This document shows positions 6,948-16,049 of a DNA stretch of 34,656 nucleotides, piece by piece. Location: contig JALNYZ010000037.1 in assembly GCA_023229575.1 (NCBI GenBank), positions 1-34,656 on the forward strand, read 5' to 3'. Made by a program: the position numbers and the translations under genes. Source of the stretch: Prolixibacteraceae bacterium. GTDB taxonomy: Bacteria > Bacteroidota > Bacteroidia > Bacteroidales > Prolixibacteraceae. The notes beneath the pieces are model-generated. The model was given only the letters and a program-made list of their open reading frames with translations. It was not told where the DNA came from and searched no databases. How positions within the stretch are numbered: the first letter of the stretch is position 1; each line of letters opens with the position of its first letter.

Positions 6948-8591
6948 TTACAACAAAACAATTTCATAGATTCCAGGTACACCTGTGAACTCTTTCAGCA
7001 CGAGCCGTACGTACCGGGTAGTGAATCCCGCTAATTTTAACTCAGCCCGACTGCCAATAGTGGTTCCTTTGTAAACGGTTTTCCAGGTTTCTCCTTTGAG
7101 ATATTGCAGTTCAAAAGATTTGATAGTTTCCCCATTTTCGTAGATAATTGCGCTCGAGATCTTCTCTGGTTTTCCAAGATCTATCTCGGCCCATGGTGAT
7201 TTATCCTCTTTGTCAGGGATCCAGTATTCTCCCACCCAATCACCATTGGTGATCGAAGCGATCCCTCTCCAGTGCGGATCAGGATTGGTGGATGCGGTAG
7301 CTTTCTTTTGGTAGGAGAGAGATTGAGAACCTATTTCCATGGGTTTCAGGCCCATTACATTACCGGATGTTTCAATCTCTACAATGGTATTGATCGGTTG
7401 CAGTATTGACCCTGAGAATTCCAAGAAATTATTCCCCCCTTTTTTGATCACTTTCAGTTTTCCGCCAGTGGCCAACCGGCAATTTTTGATCTCCAGCCCA
7501 AAATCAGGCAATACGATTTGCACATGATCCCCGTTCCATTTCAGGATATGCAGATAAATGGTATTGCCTTTCCGGGTACTGACACCCCAGTCGGTTGGTT
7601 TGAAAGGGCCGCCCCTGGTACCGTAAATAGTATAGCCATATTTTTCGAGCCACTGTCCCATCTCCTTCAGACGATCTACCTGCTGGGGTTCAATGCGTCC
7701 ATCCGGCATAGGCCCCACATTGAACAAAAGGTTACCGTCTCCGCCAGCAGTACGGATCAAAGTGTGCAGGCATTGTTCCAGTGTCTTCACCTTGTCATCC
7801 GGTTTCCATGCCCATTGGTTGGCAATCGTCATACAACTCTCCCAGGGGCGGTCATTCTGGAACCCGCCCACACGCTGTTCCGGTGTATCAAAGTCACCAT
7901 TTGCACCGGTACGGTTGTTGATGATGATATCTGGCTGAATGGTATGGGCAAAGTCGATCACACCCTGACCCCGGATTGCATCGAACCTTTGCGGTACATC
8001 AAACCAAAGAACAAAAAGGGGACCATAGTTCAGCAACAGTTCGGCTACCTGTTTTTTCAGGTAGGTGGTGTAGGCATCCAGATCGTAGGAGGGTCTGTTA
8101 ATTTTGCCACCCGGACTGGTCAACGGAAAATCCGGATGATGCCAGTCTGTGGTCGAATAATAAGTTCCAAAAGCGATCCCCTGCTTATTACAGGCTTCTG
8201 ACAGTTCTTTCACAACATCACACCCCAACGGGGAATGCATGATGTTGAAGTCTGTTTGTCTGGTATTCCACAAACAAAACCCATCGTGATGTTTGGTGGT
8301 CAGGATGATGTATTTCATGCCGGCTGCTTTGGCCACGTTGACCCAGTTGTTTGCATCAAAATTAGCCGCATTGAACTGCTTGTATAGATTATCGTATTCG
8401 TCAACGGGAACTTCACGACCCCGCGACCAGCCAATCTCGGTACCTTTGAGTGTAACAGGCCCCCAGTGAATGAACATCCCGAAACGGGCATCTTTCCACT
8501 CTTCCAGTTTTAGTTTGTTGTTGGAGACACTTTGCCCGGTCAGCGATGACCAAATGGTAAATAAGAACAGAATGGATGCTACTCTTTTCAT
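6948..8591 (-). CDS. GH29 alpha-L-fucosidase with C-terminal F5/8-type (discoidin) domain
   Basis: This 547-residue exported enzyme hydrolyses terminal alpha-L-fucose. Residues 1-20 are a signal peptide ending near LTGQ. The GH29 catalytic barrel (about 28-330) has H42 in GMFIHWG, the intact pocket motif H101-H102-DGF and the likely nucleophile D198 in VLWFD; NLLFNVGPMPDG is the usual late-barrel signature. A small beta-sandwich follows to about 410. Residues about 425-547 are an F5/8-type C (CBM32-like) module, with PDPHWRGIASITNGDW and RYVRLVL, that probably binds sugar. No T9SS tail is present, so a periplasmic location is likely. It lies 88 bases downstream of the second UroD-like gene. 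Confidence 0.88.
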   Translation of the reverse strand: MKRVASILFLFTIWSSLTGQSVSNNKLKLEEWKDARFGMFIHWGPVTLKGTEIGWSRGREVPVDEYDNLYKQFNAANFDANNWVNVAKAAGMKYIILTTKHHDGFCLWNTRQTDFNIMHSPLGCDVVKELSEACNKQGIAFGTYYSTTDWHHPDFPLTSPGGKINRPSYDLDAYTTYLKKQVAELLLNYGPLFVLWFDVPQRFDAIRGQGVIDFAHTIQPDIIINNRTGANGDFDTPEQRVGGFQNDRPWESCMTIANQWAWKPDDKVKTLEQCLHTLIRTAGGDGNLLFNVGPMPDGRIEPQQVDRLKEMGQWLEKYGYTIYGTRGGPFKPTDWGVSTRKGNTIYLHILKWNGDHVQIVLPDFGLEIKNCRLATGGKLKVIKKGGNNFLEFSGSILQPINTIVEIETSGNVMGLKPMEIGSQSLSYQKKATASTNPDPHWRGIASITNGDWVGEYWIPDKEDKSPWAEIDLGKPEKISSAIIYENGETIKSFELQYLKGETWKTVYKGTTIGSRAELKLAGFTTRYVRLVLKEFTGVPGIYEIVLL

Positions 8592-8679
8592 GATGAGATG
8601 ATTAATTAATCTGATTTTGAGTTTTAAAAATAAAAGTAAAATATGACTCTTATATTTAAATTTTGGTTTTTAGTAAATG

Positions 8680-9939
8680 TCAATTGTCTGATTTGCTGTT
8701 AAATTCTTTCACTGCTTCAAACATCGCTACTATATTTTCAGGAGGAACATCCGGGAGAATGTTATGAACAGTATTGAATACAAAGCCGCCCCTTTTCGAA
8801 AAGATTCCGAGCCTCTCGAGAACCTGTTTGCGAATTTGCGCGGGATTACCCACATTGAGGGTCCCAACAGTTTCAATGCCGCCCCCCCAGAAAGTACATT
8901 GTTGTCCAAACTCTTTTTTCAGAAAATCAGGCTGCATCAGATAGGCATTGGTCTGCACAGGATTAAAAATTTCAATTCCAGCCTCAATCATATCTGGCAT
9001 TAACAGTGAGATGGAGCCGCACGAATGGATATAGGTGTGCATTTTACTATGTGTTTTCACATAATTGCACAGTATTTTGTGCCGTGGTTTGAAAAGATAC
9101 CGGTAGGTGTCTACATCCATGAACGGCCCTGAACTCATGCCAAGATCGTCGCCAAAACGGATGATATCCACAATATCACCCACAGCATGGCATACTTTTT
9201 TCAGTGTGGCCAGGTGCCTGATAAGGAGCTGATCTAGCAGTTTTTCAACGTTTTCCGGATCACACATCAGATCCATCAGGAAGTTGTCCATTCTTCGAAG
9301 GAAGGTTCCCCATTCGAAGAGGTTGCATCCGCAAACAACCAGCAGGGCTTTGTCTGTATTTTGTCTTAATTTTAGGGTTTTCTCTCTCAGTCTTTGCCAG
9401 AAATCATCTTCGCCTGCATGATCCCATGGGCTGTGTACATCGCGTGCCCACATGATCCGGCCCATTTCAGTATCCAGATTTTCAAACGAATCAGGATATC
9501 CATCTACATAGGGGAAATAGGTCTGGTCGAAAAATGTTGCACCGATAGGCATTCTTGATAAGATTCGCTGACCGTCGTCATCGTATGTCACGAAGGATCC
9601 ATCTGACAGTTTTGTGGGTTGAAAACTTTTCGGATAAAAGGCTTGAGCACCATTTGCCAGGGTGGTTGGGATCCAGTCTGAAGCCTGATCATTGAAAGTC
9701 CGTCCGATATCCAGCACATCAATTCCAAAATGATCCAGAATGGAGAGATCGGGTTGGGCCAATTGCTGGACTACATCATAGACCAAAACAGGCAGGTCGG
9801 TTCGTCCAAGATGTTTGAGCAGATTGCTGTATGCTATCGCTGAAATTCCAGAACTGGGAGTGGATCCAAGATCAACGGGGACTTTACCAGTTTGTTGGTG
9901 GTTGATTGCTGCTAAAATGTGTTCGCGTGACGTTGTCAT
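8680..9939 (-). CDS. UroD/MtaA-like methyltransferase family protein (copy 2)
   Basis: This 419-residue cytoplasmic TIM-barrel protein belongs to the URO-D superfamily and starts with the family-typical MTTSREHILAAINHQQTGKVPVD. The H-x-C motif is H305-S-C307 in YIHSCGSI. At the place where copies 1 and 3 have a cysteine (FCGG, YCGN) this copy has W351 in FWGGGIE, with a different cysteine three residues earlier (C348), so its metal site may differ. It is clearly divergent from the other two copies. It follows the RhaT-type permease after only 9 bases, so permease and enzyme probably work on the same imported compound. The reaction is unknown. Confidence 0.78.
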   Translation of the reverse strand: MTTSREHILAAINHQQTGKVPVDLGSTPSSGISAIAYSNLLKHLGRTDLPVLVYDVVQQLAQPDLSILDHFGIDVLDIGRTFNDQASDWIPTTLANGAQAFYPKSFQPTKLSDGSFVTYDDDGQRILSRMPIGATFFDQTYFPYVDGYPDSFENLDTEMGRIMWARDVHSPWDHAGEDDFWQRLREKTLKLRQNTDKALLVVCGCNLFEWGTFLRRMDNFLMDLMCDPENVEKLLDQLLIRHLATLKKVCHAVGDIVDIIRFGDDLGMSSGPFMDVDTYRYLFKPRHKILCNYVKTHSKMHTYIHSCGSISLLMPDMIEAGIEIFNPVQTNAYLMQPDFLKKEFGQQCTFWGGGIETVGTLNVGNPAQIRKQVLERLGIFSKRGGFVFNTVHNILPDVPPENIVAMFEAVKEFNSKSDN

Positions 9940-9948
9940 AATGCTGTT

Positions 9949-10992
9949 TTATATTGATCCGCTGATTCCAATTAAAAAAGAAGAAGCAATAATGATGAGC
10001 AAGGAGAGGATCATCAATATGTAGATTTTAAGGGGCGCCCCTTTCCATTCATTGCGGAGGAGTCCCCAAACTGTGGCACAAACGATGGTCAAAGCCATTA
10101 GAATTCCCCAGGAGGTGAAGGTATAAGGTCCCATTTTGCTTTTCCCCATACCATAAACAATCAACTGACTGAACCACAACAGACCTGCCAGCAAGCCAAA
10201 CAAATAGTTCCATGTAAGGATCCTGACGGTCGCTGCATGTTTGTAATCTTTCAGTGAATTATTTTTTGTGCCCAGATAGAAACACCAGCCAAATGTGCTG
10301 ACAAAAGTTCCTGCAAACAATACCACAAAAAGTGGCATCATGGCAAATAAAGGATCGACACCTTGTTTTGCTGCTATGTCGGACAGTGAGTTTCCCTGTT
10401 CAAATCCCAGCGACATGGATGATCCTGTAAATCCGACCAAAACAGCTGCCATCGCTCCTTTGATCAGGTTGAATTCCCCAATGCTCTCCTTTTTTTTAGT
10501 ATCCGACATGATTTTGTCTTTCAAAATTCCGGACCAGGCCGAAAGAGCGATCCCAATGCCTGAAATAGCGATGCCCCAAATCAGTAATGTTCCTCCTGTC
10601 CCTTGCATCATCACCTGAAGGCGTCCGTCTATAGCAGGAGGAATCAGGGTACCGATGGCAAGCATTAATCCCAGGGAAAGCGCATAACCCAGAGATAATC
10701 CAAGGTAGCGTAAGGCTAATCCGAATGAAAGGTTACCAACCCCATAGAGTGCACCCAGCAGAAAAACAGTCACCAGAATACCGGTTGGTGCAGACTTTAT
10801 GATCTGAATAAATCCGGGAGCAAAAATAAGGCAAGCAATCAATGGGAAAAGAATATATGCCCCAAGGCTAAATACCATCCAATAGGTTTCCCAGCTCCAA
10901 CCTTTTATTTTTCCGAATGGGATGGCAAAACTCCCTGATGAAAATGCGCCGAGTGCAATCAGCAGAATTCCTGATAAGATAACTGAGTTCAT
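9949..10992 (-). CDS. RhaT-family sugar/H+ symporter (copy 2)
   Basis: This 347-residue polytopic membrane protein is of the RhaT type. Signatures are ALGAFSSGSFAIPFGKIKGWSWE at the start, YGVGNLSFGLALRYLG, and LLWFSQLIVYGMGKSKMGPYTFTSWGILM near the end, matching the conserved helices of E. coli RhaT. About ten hydrophobic helices are visible. It is not a close copy of the permease at 176-1246, so the two may import different sugars or different methylated forms. It lies in the long PUL operon, 84 bases after the TIM-barrel lipoprotein and 9 bases before the second UroD-like gene. Confidence 0.85.
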   Translation of the reverse strand: MNSVILSGILLIALGAFSSGSFAIPFGKIKGWSWETYWMVFSLGAYILFPLIACLIFAPGFIQIIKSAPTGILVTVFLLGALYGVGNLSFGLALRYLGLSLGYALSLGLMLAIGTLIPPAIDGRLQVMMQGTGGTLLIWGIAISGIGIALSAWSGILKDKIMSDTKKKESIGEFNLIKGAMAAVLVGFTGSSMSLGFEQGNSLSDIAAKQGVDPLFAMMPLFVVLFAGTFVSTFGWCFYLGTKNNSLKDYKHAATVRILTWNYLFGLLAGLLWFSQLIVYGMGKSKMGPYTFTSWGILMALTIVCATVWGLLRNEWKGAPLKIYILMILSLLIIIASSFLIGISGSI

Positions 10993-11076
10993 TTTTTAGT
11001 TAACTTGGTTTTCAATCCGTTAAGTATACCCGGAGGGAAAGTCATGAATATTATTTCAAAGTAATAAAATAGCATA

Positions 11077-12189
11077 TTATTTTTTTACATAATCAAACAG
11101 TAATCCTTTGTATGCTCGAGCTAATATGGCAATATTCTTGGCGTCTCCACTAAAATCGCTAACCGGTTGAGAAAGATACATATCAATAGGAGGCATCAAA
11201 GCGCCGACAATTGGTTTTGTAAAGCCATAAAGCCCGACGTTCGCTTTGATTGCCGCAGGTACAATCTCTGCCGGGTCTTGTTTATTCCAATTTGCCAAAC
11301 ATGTGATAAGCTTAGTCTTACTCCCAACTAATCCTCGCATAAATTTAGTTCTTGAAATATCTCCCGCTTCATTCATTAACCAATCTATTTCTTTTAGCAT
11401 ATTTGATCCGGCAATCTCCTTACTATTAATGTCATAAGCGGTTAGCCAAATGATACAATCCGGCTTTGTTTTCTTTGCTATCTTTCTAATCTGCTTCCAA
11501 ACCCTGTCAATAGCTTTACGACGAAAATCCAATTCAATTTCAGGGATAATTTTATCTTTACCGGGGAAAGGTTGATTCATTAATTCCTGGTACATTACCT
11601 GCTCACATGGTAACCATCTTAGTGGAGGAAGAGGGTCTCTCCCGCCTCCCGGATTATAAAACCAATCCAACATGATACCATCCATACCGGTTTTCTTTAT
11701 GGCATCTTCGATAGATGAAGACAAGTAATCTATATATTGGGCCGTAAAAGGAATCTGCTGGCCATTCATCCGGTAGCATAAATCAGGATGGTCTTCCTCC
11801 CATTTATTATTCGCCCCGACACAAAAATAACCAAATACCTTCATGTTCTTTTTGTGCCCGATTTTTACCATTTCTGTGAGAAAATCGTATTTCAACCCCG
11901 GTTGTTCAGGGATAATCCCATTTTTGTACCACGCATATCCATTGCACGAAACGCCAAATGAATGAACCACATTACAACCCAAATCTTCATACCACTTCAT
12001 CAATGTCTCGGGATTTGCAGCTGCCCATAAGCCGGGCTTTGCAAAACCATGAGCGCCTCCCGGGCCCCAATTATAATCAATATTAAAGGCTTTAATTGCC
12101 TCATCCTTTTTGTTTTGTGAATTGTTATTGCATCCAATAACAATGGCAATAATTGTAGCCATTGTTAAAAAAAGAATGTTTTTTTTCAT
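11077..12189 (-). CDS. lipoprotein with glycosidase-like TIM barrel, family not assigned
   Basis: This 370-residue protein has a lipoprotein signal peptide with lipobox VIGC (C20), so it is membrane-anchored outside the cytoplasm. The rest reads as a TIM barrel of glycoside-hydrolase type. It has alternating strands such as GCNVVHSFG, MKVFGYFCVGAN and CIIWLTAYD, HPDLCYRMNG after strand 3, and D175 in GIMLDWFYNPGG, placed like a barrel-end catalytic acid. Other candidate acids are E216/E218 and E274. It recalls the loosely defined hypothetical glycosyl hydrolase groups, but I cannot assign a CAZy family. It lies between the GH141-like gene and the second permease, so a part in breaking fucose-containing oligosaccharides is plausible but unproven. 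Confidence 0.6.
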   Translation of the reverse strand: MKKNILFLTMATIIAIVIGCNNNSQNKKDEAIKAFNIDYNWGPGGAHGFAKPGLWAAANPETLMKWYEDLGCNVVHSFGVSCNGYAWYKNGIIPEQPGLKYDFLTEMVKIGHKKNMKVFGYFCVGANNKWEEDHPDLCYRMNGQQIPFTAQYIDYLSSSIEDAIKKTGMDGIMLDWFYNPGGGRDPLPPLRWLPCEQVMYQELMNQPFPGKDKIIPEIELDFRRKAIDRVWKQIRKIAKKTKPDCIIWLTAYDINSKEIAGSNMLKEIDWLMNEAGDISRTKFMRGLVGSKTKLITCLANWNKQDPAEIVPAAIKANVGLYGFTKPIVGALMPPIDMYLSQPVSDFSGDAKNIAILARAYKGLLFDYVKK

Positions 12190-12251
12190 CGTTTTATTAT
12201 TTTTCTTATTGAATCGGTGATCTACTTTATTATTATAAAACAGAAAAAATT

Positions 12252-14705
12252 TTATCTGTTCATTATCGAGAACCGATCAGAAACCGTTTGCATATACCTG
12301 CCGCCTTTGTCGCGGCAAATGGCTTTAATAATAACCACACCGGCGGTTTTTATATTATTAAATATGACGTTGTTGCTCTCCGAAGCGATGTCAATGCCTG
12401 TGCGACTGACAAGTAAACGCCCCAATATATCAAAGCACTCCAGCGAAACTGTTGCTGCCTCGCAAGGCAGGGCAATATTTCCATATGTCAGAACTTTGAA
12501 GGGTAAAGTGCAGCCCTGGGACCTGAGAGATAAGTTAGATACGTTGGTGATCACCTGCGGCGGTTTCCAGCTGTTTTTAACCACTGCTTCATCAAATTGT
12601 CGTAAAAGTCCGGAATCCAGATCAGCTGTTTTCATCCAATCCTGGTCACCGTAAACCCCGGCTTTTGTATATTCGAACGGGATAAAACCCATCTTGTTAA
12701 TTGTCATCTGGCTTTTGAAATGGAAATCATAATTTCGTGGATCTACAAACATTGGATCAGCCACTACGGAATGCCGGTCTTTTCCTTGTACCTGCCAATT
12801 ACTAAAACTCATCCCATTAAAATCAGGATAAAGGGTACTCGTATCCCAGTAACAATTATAATCAATATCATAAATAGCCTTTAACCATGGGTTGATTGTT
12901 CGCGCAGTATAGAACAGTTTTCCTTCATCTAAATAAACAATATTACGTGTAAACGAAAAGGATTTGTGGTTCTCCACCTTGGCAAATCGTAACTGAGATT
13001 TGCCATTTAAAGCAAAAATGTTATTGCGAATAATATTTTCTTTCCCGTAATGATGCATGTATCCATCACTGCCACATCTATATACGGTGTTGTTCCCCAT
13101 CACGATGTAGGAAGAACCCTCATCGTTATACAATCCAAAACCTCCATAATAGAATGAGTAGATATGATGGATCAGGTTATTGCTAACCGTAGTACCTTCA
13201 GATTGCCCTAAGGTATATACCCCACCCATATCGTCAAGTTCACCCCAGCCAAGATGATGAATGTGGTTGAACTCTATTTTATTCCGTTTGGAGGGGCTGA
13301 ATGCATATCCCCATACCCAGCCGACCGAAACTCCCGAATAGCGAAAATCTGCAATATCATTATGCGTAATGATATTATCGCTGGCATGATGGATGATCAC
13401 CCCCACGGCTGTTGGAAATACATAACCGCCATGCTGGATAATGTTGTTATTCACCGTAATGTGGTTTGTAATAACTGTAGTGTCAGTACTTTTCAGGGTT
13501 TCGCCAATCTTCACCCCACCTGCCCCAAGGTTGTGCAGGTGGCAATGTTGTACCAAATTATCAGAGCAGGCCCTCCTAAACCATATCGCGTATAACCCGG
13601 TATTTGCCAATTCAATATTACGAAATTCGATATGTTTCGCATAATCAAGCATTACGGCAGCTTCAACGGTGGATGCAGCCTGTGCAGGTTCATTTCCCCC
13701 AATAGGGGTTTGGTACCCGGCCAACTTGAAACAAATATTTTCAAAACGGATATTTTCTACACGTTTGCCAGTATTTGAATCCCCCTCAATCACAACAAAC
13801 TTCTCAGTAACAGGCACCATGCAATTCGTATTTCCAATATTTTCACTCTGACAGGGGATATAGTACAAATATCCATCGGGTGCGAGGAACCATTCTCCCG
13901 GGGCATCCAACGCCCCACGGTAATTTTCAACAACATAACGGCTTCTGTTATTTATTGGGTTCCATGACTGCATGCCTTTCCCTGTAACATAAAAAGCATT
14001 ATTATGGGGATTAACCGACTGTATTTGTCTCTTTGTTATATTCCAGCTGTGATAGAAAACAACCAAAGCATCATCCTTGCCGTTTTCATAAAGACTATCC
14101 AACAAACCGGTATCAGAAGGGTCTATTGTTATTTTCTGGACTGCCTTTGAAGCGACCCCTCCTCCACCTGAATTATCCAAAATGGTTTCCTCAACACGTT
14201 TCACAAAATAAAACTCGCCATGATTGGGCGTTTGTGCCCTGAAACGGCGTTGTCCATTGATATATACCTGTTCAAAATTGAACCCGCTTCTGGCCACTTC
14301 CGGAATAAAAACACGCCAGAGGCTTGCATTTACCACTTCAAATTTGTCCAGCCTTAATCCACCATAAAATATAGGCCGGGTTACTGAGTCTGCCGTAAAA
14401 ATCAAAGGGGAGCCTTCTGTGCCTGTATCCTGTAATGACAAAGTCAATGGAGCTTTCATAAAATAGGCCCCAGGCAAAACATATACACAAACAGTATCCT
14501 TTAAAATGTTTTGCTGACGAAGTTGCCGCACCCGATCCCGGGCCCCAGCCAGTGAAGCCAATGGTTGTTCTTTGGTACCCGTATTCCGGTCATCGCCCTG
14601 GGGAGAAATATACACCCAATGTTTGGCAGACAGGCCAAATATGTTAAAAATCGATATTATAAAAAGAAGGAATATTTTTTTCATGATTTTTTTATTTTGC
14701 TTCAT
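12252..14705 (-). CDS. GH141-like right-handed beta-helix glycosidase with degenerate T9SS tail
   Basis: This is an 817-residue exported protein; the in-frame ATG at 14684 gives a tidier signal peptide (MKKIFLLFII). Residues about 30-115 hold the pectate-lyase-like entry strand (VYISPQGDDRNTGT) common to large beta-helix enzymes. The helix core spans about 315-580, with YSGVSVGWVWGYAFSP, DDMGGVYTLG (491-500) and GGFGLYNDEGSS (521-532), the pattern I associate with GH141. That family includes an alpha-L-fucosidase acting on rhamnogalacturonan II and a xylanase. The last 75 residues (VSLECFDILGRLLV, then GVVIIKA) look like a weak T9SS type A sorting domain, suggesting surface display or release. 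With four GH29 genes nearby, fucosidase activity is the best guess. Confidence 0.72.
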   Translation of the reverse strand: MKQNKKIMKKIFLLFIISIFNIFGLSAKHWVYISPQGDDRNTGTKEQPLASLAGARDRVRQLRQQNILKDTVCVYVLPGAYFMKAPLTLSLQDTGTEGSPLIFTADSVTRPIFYGGLRLDKFEVVNASLWRVFIPEVARSGFNFEQVYINGQRRFRAQTPNHGEFYFVKRVEETILDNSGGGGVASKAVQKITIDPSDTGLLDSLYENGKDDALVVFYHSWNITKRQIQSVNPHNNAFYVTGKGMQSWNPINNRSRYVVENYRGALDAPGEWFLAPDGYLYYIPCQSENIGNTNCMVPVTEKFVVIEGDSNTGKRVENIRFENICFKLAGYQTPIGGNEPAQAASTVEAAVMLDYAKHIEFRNIELANTGLYAIWFRRACSDNLVQHCHLHNLGAGGVKIGETLKSTDTTVITNHITVNNNIIQHGGYVFPTAVGVIIHHASDNIITHNDIADFRYSGVSVGWVWGYAFSPSKRNKIEFNHIHHLGWGELDDMGGVYTLGQSEGTTVSNNLIHHIYSFYYGGFGLYNDEGSSYIVMGNNTVYRCGSDGYMHHYGKENIIRNNIFALNGKSQLRFAKVENHKSFSFTRNIVYLDEGKLFYTARTINPWLKAIYDIDYNCYWDTSTLYPDFNGMSFSNWQVQGKDRHSVVADPMFVDPRNYDFHFKSQMTINKMGFIPFEYTKAGVYGDQDWMKTADLDSGLLRQFDEAVVKNSWKPPQVITNVSNLSLRSQGCTLPFKVLTYGNIALPCEAATVSLECFDILGRLLVSRTGIDIASESNNVIFNNIKTAGVVIIKAICRDKGGRYMQTVSDRFSIMNR

Positions 14706-14817
14706 TTATGAGATATTGTAAAATAAGAGAAAGCACAACGGCTGCAAGTGTGTTTTTTATCCTGATAATGATGGTTTTTTGCCTAATATTTTTTATATAA
14801 CAACCTGAATCTACGAA

Positions 14818-16005
14818 CTACATCTCCTTGTTAAACTCACCCAGATTTAACGGATATTTTCCATATTCCCGGACCAGCTTCACAATGTAATCATACGTTT
14901 GGCCAGAAACAGCGCTGGAAACTGAATGATCTGAATGAAAAATATATCCGCCACGTTTAGCTACATTCAACTTTTTCAGAATCTCCCGTTTTATCAGTTC
15001 TTTATCGCCGGTTTCCCATATCTGGATATCGTTGTTCCCGCAATAGCCTATTTTATCGCCATATAACTTTTTTAACCGCAAAGCGTCCATGCCAGCTTTT
15101 ACCTCCAACGGATTGTAGGCATCCAGTCCCATTTCAATGAAATCTTCAAAGATCAGACTGACATTTCCACAACCATGATAAATTACCGGAAGGTTGTGCT
15201 GATGGCACTCATCGATCATCGCCTTTACCCAGGGTTTGAAATATTCGCGCCAGTATTCCGGATCAAACAGCATCGTCTGTTTATACGCCACATCACCCCA
15301 AATCACAAATCCATCGAGCAGTCCGTTGGCAGCTGCAATTTGCGCCCTGGTGCAATCCAGGTAAAACTGGCCAATTTTGTTGATACAAGCACCTAGCTCG
15401 TCGGGATACATGCCCATCCAGAAAAGAGTATTCTCCTGACCCACCAAACGTGTTAAACATTCGGAACATTCAATTACGCTACCATAAACCGGAAAGTTGG
15501 GATGTAATGATCTGATGGTTTCCACCCATGCTGGAGAATTACGAGTAAATCCGTCGCCTACACCTGCAATCTGGTTATCGCCAGCCTCATTATACCTGCG
15601 GCGGTCGTAAGCGTCGTCAAACTCAAAAGCCTGCAATTTTTCAATGGTGTCAATATCGAACGACATAAACTCGGGCATCGGGAAATCAAACCGTTTACGC
15701 AGGGTAGCGCCAAAACCGGTTTTGACCACGACCTCGGTTTCATCTTCGCGGATTGTTTCGAATGAACGAATTTTTGGATCCAGATTAGGGTTTGTCACGA
15801 TCCAGTCGAGATCATAATATGAATAGGGTTCAGCAGTAGCGGGCAGGTTCAGCTCTTTTCTCCAGCGTTTAATAAAACTCCCCCAGAAAAAATCGCTGAT
15901 CGGAACCCGGTCGGGCTCTTCATGACGCAATGCCTTGTTCATCCTATCCAGCTTTGTCAGGCAATTTGATGTTCTTTTCATTTTTTTGAAATTTAGATCA
16001 GTCAA
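14818..16005 (-). CDS. UroD/MtaA-like methyltransferase family protein (copy 3)
   Basis: This cytoplasmic TIM-barrel protein of the URO-D superfamily has 395 residues from the first ATG. The family pattern MNKALRHEEPDRVPISDF begins at residue 22 (ATG at 15942), so the true start may be there or at residue 9. The metal-type motif is H277-G-C279 in IYHGCGN, with C322 in GYCGNND as a possible third ligand. It differs strongly from copies 1 and 2 in the N-terminal half. It sits between a GH29 gene (44 bases upstream) and the GH141-like gene (112 bases downstream), fully inside the PUL. The function is unknown; methyl transfer is suggested only by the superfamily. Confidence 0.78.
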   Translation of the reverse strand: MTDLNFKKMKRTSNCLTKLDRMNKALRHEEPDRVPISDFFWGSFIKRWRKELNLPATAEPYSYYDLDWIVTNPNLDPKIRSFETIREDETEVVVKTGFGATLRKRFDFPMPEFMSFDIDTIEKLQAFEFDDAYDRRRYNEAGDNQIAGVGDGFTRNSPAWVETIRSLHPNFPVYGSVIECSECLTRLVGQENTLFWMGMYPDELGACINKIGQFYLDCTRAQIAAANGLLDGFVIWGDVAYKQTMLFDPEYWREYFKPWVKAMIDECHQHNLPVIYHGCGNVSLIFEDFIEMGLDAYNPLEVKAGMDALRLKKLYGDKIGYCGNNDIQIWETGDKELIKREILKKLNVAKRGGYIFHSDHSVSSAVSGQTYDYIVKLVREYGKYPLNLGEFNKEM

Positions 16006-16049
16006 TTTTCAGCTTAATCCTGGAGAAAGAGCTATTCCTGGCATACCCC

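Noticed and set aside
7518..8201. Plus-strand open frame of 227 codons opposite the discoidin-containing GH29 gene
   Set aside because: It lies fully inside a well-supported GH29 gene, has no recognisable domain, and its residue pattern is that of antisense coding DNA.
12217..12654. Plus-strand open frame of 145 codons over the end of the GH141-like gene
   Set aside because: It runs antisense to the C-terminal sorting-like region and matches nothing recognisable.
14706..14817. Open minus-strand frame of about 41 codons running on after the stop of UroD-like copy 3
   Set aside because: It has no start of its own and no similarity to a domain. It contains a hydrophobic run that could suggest a signal peptide, but AT-rich spacer DNA explains it.
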